This document shows, piece by piece, positions 6,297 through 12,664 of a DNA stretch of 12,664 nucleotides. The stretch is from an uncultured Clostridia bacterium. Its GTDB lineage: Bacteria > Bacillota > Clostridia > HGM11514. Position 1 is the stretch's first letter; every line of letters starts with the position of its first letter. The stretch covers positions 1 through 12,664 of the forward strand of contig CAKSKB010000031.1 of NCBI GenBank assembly GCA_934464705.1, read 5' to 3'. The notes beneath the pieces were generated by a model. The model saw nothing but the letters and a program-made list of their open reading frames with translations, made no database searches and had not been told where the DNA came from. The position numbers and the translations under genes are program-made.

Positions 6297-8684
6297 ATGA
6301 AGGTAGTAGAGTCAGGATACAAAATTGATTTACACATTCACTCCGTTTGTTCTCGTTCAAAGGACAAAGGGAAGGTGGCATTCAATACAATAGATAACAT
6401 TGGCGTTCTGGCAGAGAAGCTGAACGCCAATGGTGTTCAACTGTGCGCAATTACGGATCATGATGCATTCGGATTTGATGTGTACAAGACACTGAAGGCT
6501 TATGAAAATGATGATCAGTGTTCTGTTATTAAAGTGTTTCCAGGTATTGAATTTACAGTTGAGTTCATTGGAAAAAACGGTCCGGCCGTGCTACATGTAA
6601 TTGCTGTATTTAATGATGAGGATGAAGCCAAAGTAGCGAAGATCGCCAATTGTTTGGTAGATGATAAGGGAAAAACGGCATATGACAAGAATGACGCTTT
6701 TTCGGAGGAAAAGTTCCTTTCCATTCTGAGAAACATTGATCTGGATACAGTCCTTATCGTTCATCAGAAGAGTTCTCTGACATCATCTCGTCCGTATAAA
6801 AATGATGCGAAGACTGTTGGAGAAGAGAAATTCCAAGAGTTTGTTTACACTGATTATTTTGAGGCGTTTGAATTCAAAAACCGTAAGAACGAGGTGTTCA
6901 ATAAGAATTTTCTGAATACACGGGATCTGACTGAGGATATCCGATTCATTACGGGTTCCGACTGTCATGACTGGCAGTATTATCCCAAAGAGACAGAAAA
7001 AGATAATACGGATTTCGTCTATACATATGTGAAATGCCTTCCCTGTTTCAGAGGGCTGGTTATGGCAATAACAGATCACAGAAGAATAAAGACAGTCAAC
7101 AGCTTTTTCAATCCGACCGAGACCTATACTAAAAGTATTCAGATTACTATTGATGGGGTAGGATATGATATTCCTCTTTCACGAGGAATAAATGTTATCA
7201 TCGGAGATAATTCGATAGGAAAGTCTTTGTTGCTGCACAAACTGACAGAATACAGGAAGCAGCAAGATGGTCCGCTCAAAAAGACCGTGGTTCGAGGATA
7301 TGACAAATATCTGAAAAAACATAATATTGAGATTGGGACATCAATTCCTGCGGCAGAGATATTTGCTTTTGATATGCAGGGTGAGATCCGTGATAAGTTT
7401 GAACAGGAAAAAATCAAGTCTGACGATTTCCTGAGTTCTTATTATCCGGCTCCAATTAAGTCAGGGGCATACAAAGAAAAGATTCAGAGAAAGCTGGACG
7501 TTATATTTGCATTCCTGGAAGAAAAATTCACGTTGGAGCTTTTGGAAGCTCAGCTGGGCAGATTTAAGATACTTGATGAAGATATTGAACAGGCGGAGAG
7601 CATAACGTTTGTTGGATCTGTCTCAAAGGATAATCAACGTGTAGAAGGCTACAATAATATCAGCGCCGATCTGGATAATGTTGTTGAAGAGATAGAAACG
7701 ATAATGGAAAGCACCTGGATTGAACAGGATGACAGGAAACAGCTGGAGTATATTATTGAACAGCTGGACAGTATGTCCATGCATTACGAGAAGAAAAAGA
7801 AGAGAGCTGAAAGAGAGAATACCAAAATTGCCCTTTTTCAAAACGCCGTTGGTAAGTTCAAGCAGAAATACCAGTCTTCTGTTTCGGATACTCAAAAGAA
7901 GCTGTCAACATACAATGAGAATATTGACAACGCAGCCGAAGCGATTGTTGCAATCATCAGACGGAGAGAGAATCTGACGGTGCCAGATTTCAGCATCAAG
8001 AAGGAATCAATTCAGATACAGACTGAACGCGTCCACGATTATGAATTTAATAGCAGGCTGGGCATAACAGAAATCGATGAAGAGTACGTCAAAGGTCTTT
8101 ACGCATCTGAAATGAAAAAGGACACTAAGAAATCTGTTCTGGAAATGAGTCAGGAGGAACTGTCAGAGCGGCTTTCCTATTTTACCGGAGCTCCATCGGA
8201 AGCACTGAATGAATTGAAATCAAAAATACAGGAAAAGCTGGATGCCGATCTGTCGAATAAATTCACGATAACGCAGGCTGGAAAAGATCGAACGCAGGAG
8301 TTATCTTCAGGGTTGGATGCTCAAATATATTTTGATATCTTATCCTATGAAACGAACCATGATGGTATGTATATTATTGATCAGCCAGAAGATAATATTT
8401 CACAGAAGGCTGTTCGAGATTATTTGCTTGACCGTTTTAAGATTATGGGTGAGCATCGTCAAGTTTTAATGGTTACTCATAGACCACAGTTCATCGTAAA
8501 TCTTGATGTTGATAATGTTATCTTTATCGGGAAGGATGATGACAAAATATACATTCAATCAGGGGCACTAGAATATCGGGATGCAGATTACAATATACTT
8601 GATATTATTTCTGACCACATCGAGGGTGGCCTGGATACATTGAAAAGGAGATGGAAACGATATGAAAAGAATGCTTCAGTTTAA
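6297..8684 (+). CDS. PHP phosphoesterase fused to SMC/ABC-like ATPase (TrlF-type)
   Basis: This 795-aa protein joins two enzymes. Residues 8-230 form a PHP metal-dependent phosphoesterase with the expected metal ligands: HxH (H13, H15), TDHD (D54, H55, D56), PGIE (E85), H100, H156 and GSDCHDW (D222, H224). Residues about 280-760 form an SMC/ABC-type ATPase. It has Walker A GDNSIGKS (303-310), a charged coiled-coil insertion (about 480-560), ABC signature LSSGLDAQ (669-676), Walker B IIDQPEDN (693-700) with D695 and E698, and a switch histidine in VTHRPQ (H728). All catalytic residues are present, so it should be active. The DQPEDN block and domain order fit the TrlF family of PHP-AAA proteins; their target is not well known. 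A nuclease or phosphoesterase gated by ATP binding is my inference. The ribosome-binding site is only a weak AAAGAGA (6287-6293). The 3' end overlaps the next gene by 23 nt. Confidence 0.88.
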   Translation: MKVVESGYKIDLHIHSVCSRSKDKGKVAFNTIDNIGVLAEKLNANGVQLCAITDHDAFGFDVYKTLKAYENDDQCSVIKVFPGIEFTVEFIGKNGPAVLHVIAVFNDEDEAKVAKIANCLVDDKGKTAYDKNDAFSEEKFLSILRNIDLDTVLIVHQKSSLTSSRPYKNDAKTVGEEKFQEFVYTDYFEAFEFKNRKNEVFNKNFLNTRDLTEDIRFITGSDCHDWQYYPKETEKDNTDFVYTYVKCLPCFRGLVMAITDHRRIKTVNSFFNPTETYTKSIQITIDGVGYDIPLSRGINVIIGDNSIGKSLLLHKLTEYRKQQDGPLKKTVVRGYDKYLKKHNIEIGTSIPAAEIFAFDMQGEIRDKFEQEKIKSDDFLSSYYPAPIKSGAYKEKIQRKLDVIFAFLEEKFTLELLEAQLGRFKILDEDIEQAESITFVGSVSKDNQRVEGYNNISADLDNVVEEIETIMESTWIEQDDRKQLEYIIEQLDSMSMHYEKKKKRAERENTKIALFQNAVGKFKQKYQSSVSDTQKKLSTYNENIDNAAEAIVAIIRRRENLTVPDFSIKKESIQIQTERVHDYEFNSRLGITEIDEEYVKGLYASEMKKDTKKSVLEMSQEELSERLSYFTGAPSEALNELKSKIQEKLDADLSNKFTITQAGKDRTQELSSGLDAQIYFDILSYETNHDGMYIIDQPEDNISQKAVRDYLLDRFKIMGEHRQVLMVTHRPQFIVNLDVDNVIFIGKDDDKIYIQSGALEYRDADYNILDIISDHIEGGLDTLKRRWKRYEKNASV

Positions 8685-8949
8685 ACAGACGGATACGGGA
8701 TATGCCTGTTTTGAAAATGATGAAAATGTCTTTGAGATAGCGAAATCTAATCTTCAATTTGATGTAAAGGCGTTCTATCAAGCTTTTTATAGTGAGGATA
8801 AAGATTTTGAGGATATCGAGATAGAGAATTGCATTCTGGAGGATAAGGACGGTAAACGTGTTTATACTTGCATCGTCCAGTTGATAATAAAGATAAAAGA
8901 AAAGCTTGCTGAACTGCCATTAGATGATGATAATTCTGCTGAAGAATAA
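8662..8949 (+). CDS. Small acidic protein, probable partner of the PHP-ATPase
   Basis: This 95-aa protein is of unrecognised family. It is acidic (for example EDKDFEDIEIENCILEDKDG near residues 45-64, and DDDNSAEE at the C-terminus), has no signal peptide or membrane segment, and its pattern suggests a short alpha/beta fold ending in a helix (VQLIIKIKEKLAEL). It starts inside the last 23 nt of the PHP-ATPase gene, so the two are almost certainly translationally coupled and likely act together. AAGGAG at 8645-8650 lies 11 nt before the ATG at 8662; a second in-frame ATG at 8671 has a longer spacing. A cofactor, inhibitor or antitoxin-like role for the ATPase is conceivable but not shown by the sequence. 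The same frame remains open for 55 codons after the TAA. Confidence 0.8.
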   Translation: MKRMLQFKQTDTGYACFENDENVFEIAKSNLQFDVKAFYQAFYSEDKDFEDIEIENCILEDKDGKRVYTCIVQLIIKIKEKLAELPLDDDNSAEE

Positions 8950-9139
8950 TCAGATACGAAGCAGCATGTTTTTGCGGATGAACGGAAATGTGTTACAAAC
9001 GTTTTTGTTTTTACAGAACCGGAAACATCCGACATAACGCAAGTCTTTTTGCCGCCATCACCAATCATTGATGCAAAAGAAGACAGATCGCTGAAGCAGT
9101 TTACCGGTGATAATTGATGTTGCCGACTTATGAGGGAGA

Positions 9140-9246
9140 AATTAGTCAATGAGAATAAAAAATTAGTCAACAAGAATCCAGGAAACGCTTAAAATTGAAG
9201 GATTCTCGTTGACTAAATTGAGTAATTTTATTTTGCAATTAGTCAA
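9140..9246 (+). repeat. Cluster of TTAGTCAA repeats with a 17-bp inverted pair, operator-like
   Basis: AATTAGTCAA occurs directly at 9140-9149, 9161-9170 and 9237-9246, and inverted (TTGACTAAATT) at 9209-9219. The first two copies extend further alike (AATTAGTCAATGAGAAT and AATTAGTCAACAAGAAT) and start exactly 21 bp apart, two helical turns. The second copy and the inverted one form a dyad: TTAGTCAACAAGAATCC (9163-9179) against GGATTCTCGTTGACTAA (9200-9216), 16 of 17 bases complementary, with a 20-nt loop. The position 80-190 nt before mcrB fits a regulator-binding region. A recombination or transposon-end remnant is the main alternative. Confidence 0.6.
9209..9237 (+). promoter_or_regulatory. 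Weak candidate promoter for mcrBC inside the repeat cluster
   Basis: TTGACT (9209-9214), the core of the inverted repeat copy, matches a -35 box at 5 of 6 bases. At 17 nt spacing it meets TTTGCA (9232-9237), a poor -10. If this promoter is used, a protein bound to the repeats would cover the -35 box. The evidence is limited to the -35 match and its location. Confidence 0.2.
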
Positions 9247-9313
9247 GCATAATGGTTTCTTCTTCAAGACACGTTCTCAGATTTTACCGTGAATATCTAG
9301 CACCCAAAACCAC

Positions 9314-9320
9314 AGGAGGT
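9314..9320 (+). promoter_or_regulatory. Strong ribosome-binding site of mcrB
   Basis: AGGAGGT lies 5 nt before the ATG at 9326 and is close to perfectly complementary to the 16S rRNA tail. It fixes the mcrB start and indicates efficient initiation on its own, in contrast to the coupled genes of the upstream operon. Confidence 0.85.
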
Positions 9321-9325
9321 TTTAC

Positions 9326-11500
9326 ATGAGCGAATCAAACCAATTTGACTGGGTAGACTTTTACAAAGAACTATCCGGCATATTGCTCCGGTACAAGAGC
9401 AACCGCCGGGAACTGATAGAGAAGGTCAAAAAGATTTACGAGATTACCGGCATCAACCTTCCTAAACTGGAAAAGGACAACCAGATTGTAGATATCGATC
9501 CCTTCACATTCTTCGGGCTCTTTAACAAGAATCTCACGGATGCGAACCGTCGGGCTATCCTGAAAGCAGTGGCGGAGTTGTTCGATGTGAAGACTTCGGT
9601 ACCCACCGCGTTTAATAGTATTCCGGTGCTGAATCCTCAGAATGCAACCTTCTATGGTTTCCTTCCGGATCGCGGAGATGACGACATTCCGAATCTTTGG
9701 GAACTGTTTGATGCCGCCCTTGCATATGCAAAGAATCCGACACCGGAGACAATCGCTCAAGTGTCCAAGTATTTTGATTTGTGCATCAACAAGAAGGGAA
9801 ACGGCAACAGCAAGATTACGATGGGTCTGTACTGGATTGCACCGAATTCTTTTCTGAACTTGGATAAGCGCAATACATGGTACATCTATGAATCCGGAAA
9901 GCTTCCGAAAGAACTCGTACAGTCCCTTCCGGAGATTGAAGCGAAGATTCCATCCGCAAAATACTTCGGCATAGTGGAAAAGCTTCGTGCATACCTGCAG
10001 AGTGGCGAGAGCGAATTGAAAGACTTCAAGGAATTGAGTTTCGAAGCGTGGAAGTATTCGGAACAAGTAAACAAAGAACAGGCAAAGGCAAAGAAGGACG
10101 AAGCTCGGAGAGAAAACAAAGGCGCTGCGATTGCAGATGAGGGAGTTGACCCCATTCACTACTGGCTGTACTCGCCGGGAGATGGGGCAACCTGCTGGGA
10201 TGAGTTCTATGATGCCGGGATAATGGGCATCGGCTGGGATGAAATCGGTGATTTGTCTGCATTTAATGGCAAAAGCGAGATGAAGCAGGCGATGAAAGAT
10301 AAAATCAATCCGGCAAAGTCCTACAAGAATGACGCGCACGCCACCTGGCAATTTACCAACGAGATGAAGCCGGGCGACATCGTATTTGCTAAGAAAGGGA
10401 TGCATCAAATTATCGGTCGAGGTGTCGTGGAGTCCGATTATGAATTCGATTCTTCTCGCTCCCGGTACAAGAACATCCGGACGGTTAAATGGACCGATAA
10501 GGGCGAGTGGCAGCATCCCGGACAAGCGGTGATGAAGACTCTTACGGATATTACAGCGTACACAGACTACGTGACGAAGCTGAATGCACTGTTCCAAGAT
10601 GACATAGTAAATGATGTTGAAGAACCAATGGAGATTGATTTTAAGCCGTATGATGCGGATATGTTCTTGGAAGAAGTCTACATGGAAAAACCAAAATACG
10701 ACACGCTGGTTGCTCTGGTGGCGAAAAAAAAGAATGTCATTCTCCAGGGAGCTCCGGGTGTGGGTAAGACCTTTGCGGCAAAGCGACTGGCGTATTCCAT
10801 CATGGGGGTGAAGGATCCGTCCCGTGTAATGATGGTTCAATTCCACCAAAGCTATTCCTACGAGGATTTCATCATGGGATTTCGTCCGACACAGGAAGGC
10901 GGCTTTGAATTGAAACGCGGTGCCTTCTATGACTTCTGCAAATCCGCTGAAGAAGACGATGAAGACACGCCGTATTTCTTTATCATCGACGAAATCAATC
11001 GCGGAAACCTCAGCAAGATATTCGGCGAATTGTTCATGCTGATCGAATCGGATAAGCGCGGCATCGAGCTGAAGCTCTTGTATGCGGATGAAAAATTTTC
11101 CGTTCCGAAGAATGTCTATATCATCGGAATGATGAATACCGCAGACAGAAGTCTGGCAATGATGGATTATGCGCTCCGCAGAAGATTTGCCTTCTTTGAT
11201 CTGGAACCCGGGTTTAATACCAAAGGATTCCGGGCATATCGGGACAGCTTGCAGAGTGAGAAGTTTAATAGACTGATTGACAGGGTGGAAGCGCTGAATG
11301 CAGCTATTGCAGAGGATGAATCCCTGGGAGAAGGATTCTGTATCGGACACAGTTTCTTCTGTGAACTGAAGGAAACATCCGATCGGACTCTTTCCGGCAT
11401 CATTGAGTTCGAGCTGGCACCGCTGCTAAAGGAATACTGGTTTGATGAGCCTTCCAAAGCAAAGAATTGGATTGAGGATTTAAGGAGTGCGATTAAGTGA
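9326..11500 (+). CDS. mcrB: McrB-like GTPase AAA+ subunit with EVE/PUA-like modified-base reader
   Basis: McrB recognises modified DNA and forms the GTP-driven hexamer that activates the McrC nuclease (type IV restriction). The 724-aa protein has three parts. Residues 1 to about 260 form a mostly helical N-terminal region (DIDPFTFFGLFNKNLTDANR) ending in a basic, lysine-rich linker near 245-265. Residues about 275-425 look like an EVE/PUA-type fold (YWLYSPGDG, then MKPGDIVFAKKG and IIGRGVVE), the class of domain that flips out and reads modified bases. Residues about 455-724 are the AAA+ motor with Walker A GAPGVGKT (475-482), Walker B FFIIDEINRGN (551-561), the McrB signature MNTADRS (603-609) and RRRF (618-621). 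The signature motif marks the McrB family, which uses GTP in the known enzyme. E. coli McrB reads 5-methylcytosine with an unrelated N-terminal domain, so the base read here may differ. It overlaps mcrC by 4 nt. Confidence 0.93.
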   Translation: MSESNQFDWVDFYKELSGILLRYKSNRRELIEKVKKIYEITGINLPKLEKDNQIVDIDPFTFFGLFNKNLTDANRRAILKAVAELFDVKTSVPTAFNSIPVLNPQNATFYGFLPDRGDDDIPNLWELFDAALAYAKNPTPETIAQVSKYFDLCINKKGNGNSKITMGLYWIAPNSFLNLDKRNTWYIYESGKLPKELVQSLPEIEAKIPSAKYFGIVEKLRAYLQSGESELKDFKELSFEAWKYSEQVNKEQAKAKKDEARRENKGAAIADEGVDPIHYWLYSPGDGATCWDEFYDAGIMGIGWDEIGDLSAFNGKSEMKQAMKDKINPAKSYKNDAHATWQFTNEMKPGDIVFAKKGMHQIIGRGVVESDYEFDSSRSRYKNIRTVKWTDKGEWQHPGQAVMKTLTDITAYTDYVTKLNALFQDDIVNDVEEPMEIDFKPYDADMFLEEVYMEKPKYDTLVALVAKKKNVILQGAPGVGKTFAAKRLAYSIMGVKDPSRVMMVQFHQSYSYEDFIMGFRPTQEGGFELKRGAFYDFCKSAEEDDEDTPYFFIIDEINRGNLSKIFGELFMLIESDKRGIELKLLYADEKFSVPKNVYIIGMMNTADRSLAMMDYALRRRFAFFDLEPGFNTKGFRAYRDSLQSEKFNRLIDRVEALNAAIAEDESLGEGFCIGHSFFCELKETSDRTLSGIIEFELAPLLKEYWFDEPSKAKNWIEDLRSAIK
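11482..11487 (+). promoter_or_regulatory. Ribosome-binding site that selects the GTG start of mcrC
   Basis: AAGGAG inside the end of mcrB sits 9 nt before GTG at 11497. The only other early in-frame start, ATG at 11524, lacks a site and would remove the conserved IPVQNVYYML opening of McrC. The GTGA overlap supports coupled translation with mcrB. Confidence 0.8.
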
Positions 11501-12549
11501 TTCCGGTACAGAATGTATATTATATGCTTTCCTACGCCTTCAGAGTGTTAAACGAGCAAGGATATAAGAGCATAGAAACGGAAGAATTTCATAATGTAGC
11601 GGAGCTGTGCGCATCCATTCTGACAAAGGGCGTGAAGCAGCAGCTGAAACGAGGCCTGGGACAGGAATATATTTCGGAGACGGAAGCATTGCCGTCTCCA
11701 CGCGGGAAAATCGATGTGACTGCATCCATAAAGAATCTCAGTATGATTCGCGGGGAGCTGGTCTGCACCTATGACGAGTTCTCCGTCAACTCCTATATGA
11801 ATCGGATTATCAAGAGCACTCTGTTGCTCTTGCTGAAAGCAAAGATATCGTCAAGCAGAAAGAAGGAAATCAAGAAGCTGCTGGTGTTCTTCGGAGACGT
11901 AGAAACACTTGATATACACAACATCAATTGGTCCATCCGATTCAACCGAAATAATCAGAGCTATCGGATGCTGGTGACGGTCTGTGAGCTGGTGATTAAA
12001 GGCTTGCTTCAGACGCAATCGGACGGTTCGACAAAGATGATGGATTTTCTGGACGATCAGAAGATGCACCGCCTATATGAGAAGTTCATTTTGGAGTATT
12101 ACAACACCGAGTACAAGCATTTGAAAGTGAAAGCCTCTGCTTCCATGATGGACTGGCAGGTGGATGACGGTTTCCGAGATCTGCTTCCGAAGATGAAGAC
12201 GGATATTACTCTGACGTGCGGAGAACGGACGCTGATTATTGATGCAAAATACTACGAACGCAATCTGCGGGAGCAGTATGGAAAGGTGTCCATCCCGACG
12301 GATAACCTGTACCAGATATTCACCTATGTGAAGACAAAGGAAAATGAGCTTGTCGGTGTTCCCCATGAAAAGGTGTCCGGGATGCTTCTCTATGCGCAAA
12401 CAGAAGCAGAGGGGGCATTTAATAACGAATATCAGATCATGGGAAATCGCGTATGTGTAAGAACGCTGGATTTGAGTGGCGATTTCCAATCCATAAAAAA
12501 TCAGCTGGACGATATAGCGGAAAAGTATTTGCGGGTGAGGGCGGAATAA
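11497..12549 (+). CDS. mcrC: McrC nuclease subunit of the McrBC type IV restriction system
   Basis: McrC is the endonuclease partner of McrB; in the known system it binds the McrB ring, stimulates its GTPase and cuts DNA next to modified sites. The 350-aa protein is of typical length. The N-terminal part opens with the conserved IPVQNVYYMLSYAF and contains PSPRGKID (near 67-74), and YDEFSVNSYMNRIIK (near 92-106), both usual in McrC. The C-terminal PD-(D/E)xK nuclease has D236 in MKTDITL and D249-A250-K251 in IIDAKYYERN, matching the TD...DAK core of McrC. All three catalytic residues are present. Translation starts at GTG, overlapping the mcrB stop as GTGA, so the two subunits should be made in fixed proportion. 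The gene ends at TAA 12547-12549 without a visible terminator afterwards. Confidence 0.94.
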   Translation: MIPVQNVYYMLSYAFRVLNEQGYKSIETEEFHNVAELCASILTKGVKQQLKRGLGQEYISETEALPSPRGKIDVTASIKNLSMIRGELVCTYDEFSVNSYMNRIIKSTLLLLLKAKISSSRKKEIKKLLVFFGDVETLDIHNINWSIRFNRNNQSYRMLVTVCELVIKGLLQTQSDGSTKMMDFLDDQKMHRLYEKFILEYYNTEYKHLKVKASASMMDWQVDDGFRDLLPKMKTDITLTCGERTLIIDAKYYERNLREQYGKVSIPTDNLYQIFTYVKTKENELVGVPHEKVSGMLLYAQTEAEGAFNNEYQIMGNRVCVRTLDLSGDFQSIKNQLDDIAEKYLRVRAE

Positions 12550-12564
12550 CCCCACCGGAAGTGT

Positions 12565-12648
12565 ATGGCATATGATTTTATTTTTATGGATGAATTAGAT
12601 CAAATCATGGAAATTGTGAAACAATCCTTTGATGCACAGGCAGAATAA
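12565..12648 (+). pseudogene. 27-codon ORF resembling a GNAT acetyltransferase N-terminus
   Basis: A short frame begins at ATG 12565 after GGAAG (12557-12561), 15 nt behind mcrC, and ends at TAA 12646-12648. The peptide MDELDQIMEIVKQSF in its middle resembles the first helix of many GNAT N-acetyltransferases (a DLDQIMEIV-type opening). The family needs about 140 more residues, so this would be a fragment or a frame broken by an early stop. Similarity over such a short helix is weak evidence; it could be an unrelated microprotein. Confidence 0.3.
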
Positions 12649-12664
12649 TGATTTTGGGACGTTA

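Larger units (their letters stand above)
8950..9325 (+). other. 376-nt gap between the PHP-ATPase unit and mcrBC
   Basis: No convincing gene lies here. The first 165 nt (8950-9114) continue the frame of the small acidic gene as 55 sense codons (SDTKQHVFADERK, ... LPPSPIIDAKEDRSLKQFTG) to TGA at 9115-9117, without an ATG. This may be a former C-terminal extension or chance. The second part holds the TTAGTCAA repeat cluster and then an AT-rich leader to mcrB. No GC-rich hairpin with a T-run is visible, so I cannot name a terminator for the upstream unit. Confidence 0.5.

Noticed and set aside
6188..6328. 46-codon frame starting MFILVPKFVL between the 216-aa gene and the PHP-ATPase
   Set aside because: It overlaps both the 35-codon frame and the start of the PHP-ATPase, has no ribosome-binding site, and its hydrophobic composition looks like an out-of-frame reading.
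8862..9173. 103-codon minus-strand frame over the end of the small gene and the gap
   Set aside because: Serine- and phenylalanine-rich translation without recognisable features; it overlaps a coupled + strand gene and no good ribosome-binding site was seen.
9163..9216. The 17-bp dyad as an intrinsic terminator
   Set aside because: The stem is AT-rich with a 20-nt loop and is not directly followed by a T-run; an operator or recombination site fits better.
9140..9246. TTAGTCAA repeats as a CRISPR array
   Set aside because: Core repeats are only about 10 bp, spacing is irregular and one copy is inverted; no cas genes are present.
9371..11350. Very long (659-codon) open frame on the minus strand across mcrB
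   Set aside because: It lies entirely antisense to a well-supported McrB with all family motifs. The translation shows no recognisable domain, and its openness follows from mcrB codon bias.

Overview
The window is a compact, single-strand (all +) defence island from a Gram-positive, low-to-mid-GC bacterium. It is most likely a gut-type Firmicute (Clostridia, Lachnospiraceae-like). This rests on the strong AAGGAG/AGGAGG ribosome-binding sites, the tight operon packing with ATGA/GTGA overlaps, and Hsd/Mcr proteins that look like the versions common in those bacteria. Genus cannot be read from the sequence.

Region 1 (1-5478) is a type I restriction-modification operon in the order hsdM-hsdS-hsdR. 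The hsdM copy is only the C-terminal half. An in-frame stop at 24-26 closes the frame upstream, and the SAM-binding and NPPY catalytic motifs are not in the window. HsdS (two target-recognition domains, 451 aa) and HsdR (nuclease plus SF2 translocase, 1016 aa) look intact.

Region 2 (5504-8949) holds an uncharacterised accessory group. It starts with a 216-aa helical protein tucked 25 nt behind hsdR. Next is a 35-codon frame whose start codon appears to have changed from ATG to ATA. Then comes a 795-aa protein fusing a PHP metal-dependent phosphoesterase to an SMC/ABC-like ATPase (closest family I can name: TrlF-type PHP-AAA proteins). Last is a 95-aa acidic partner that overlaps it. This is the best candidate for a poorly described system.

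Region 3 (8950-9325) is a 376-nt gap. It has an in-frame open stretch after the small gene, then a cluster of TTAGTCAA repeats (three direct copies, one inverted copy forming a 17-bp dyad), placed like an operator in front of mcrB.

Region 4 (9326-12549) is a type IV, modification-dependent McrBC pair. McrB carries an EVE/PUA-like reader module before its GTPase AAA+ domain. McrC has the TD...DAK nuclease core. The last 115 nt contain a 27-codon frame resembling a GNAT acetyltransferase N-terminus that ends abruptly.

Together the genes could target both unmodified DNA (type I) and modified DNA (type IV), with a PHP-ATPase module between them. Base composition changes from block to block (AT-rich hsdM/hsdS and 216-aa gene, GC-richer hsdR and mcrBC), suggesting the island was assembled from parts of different origin.
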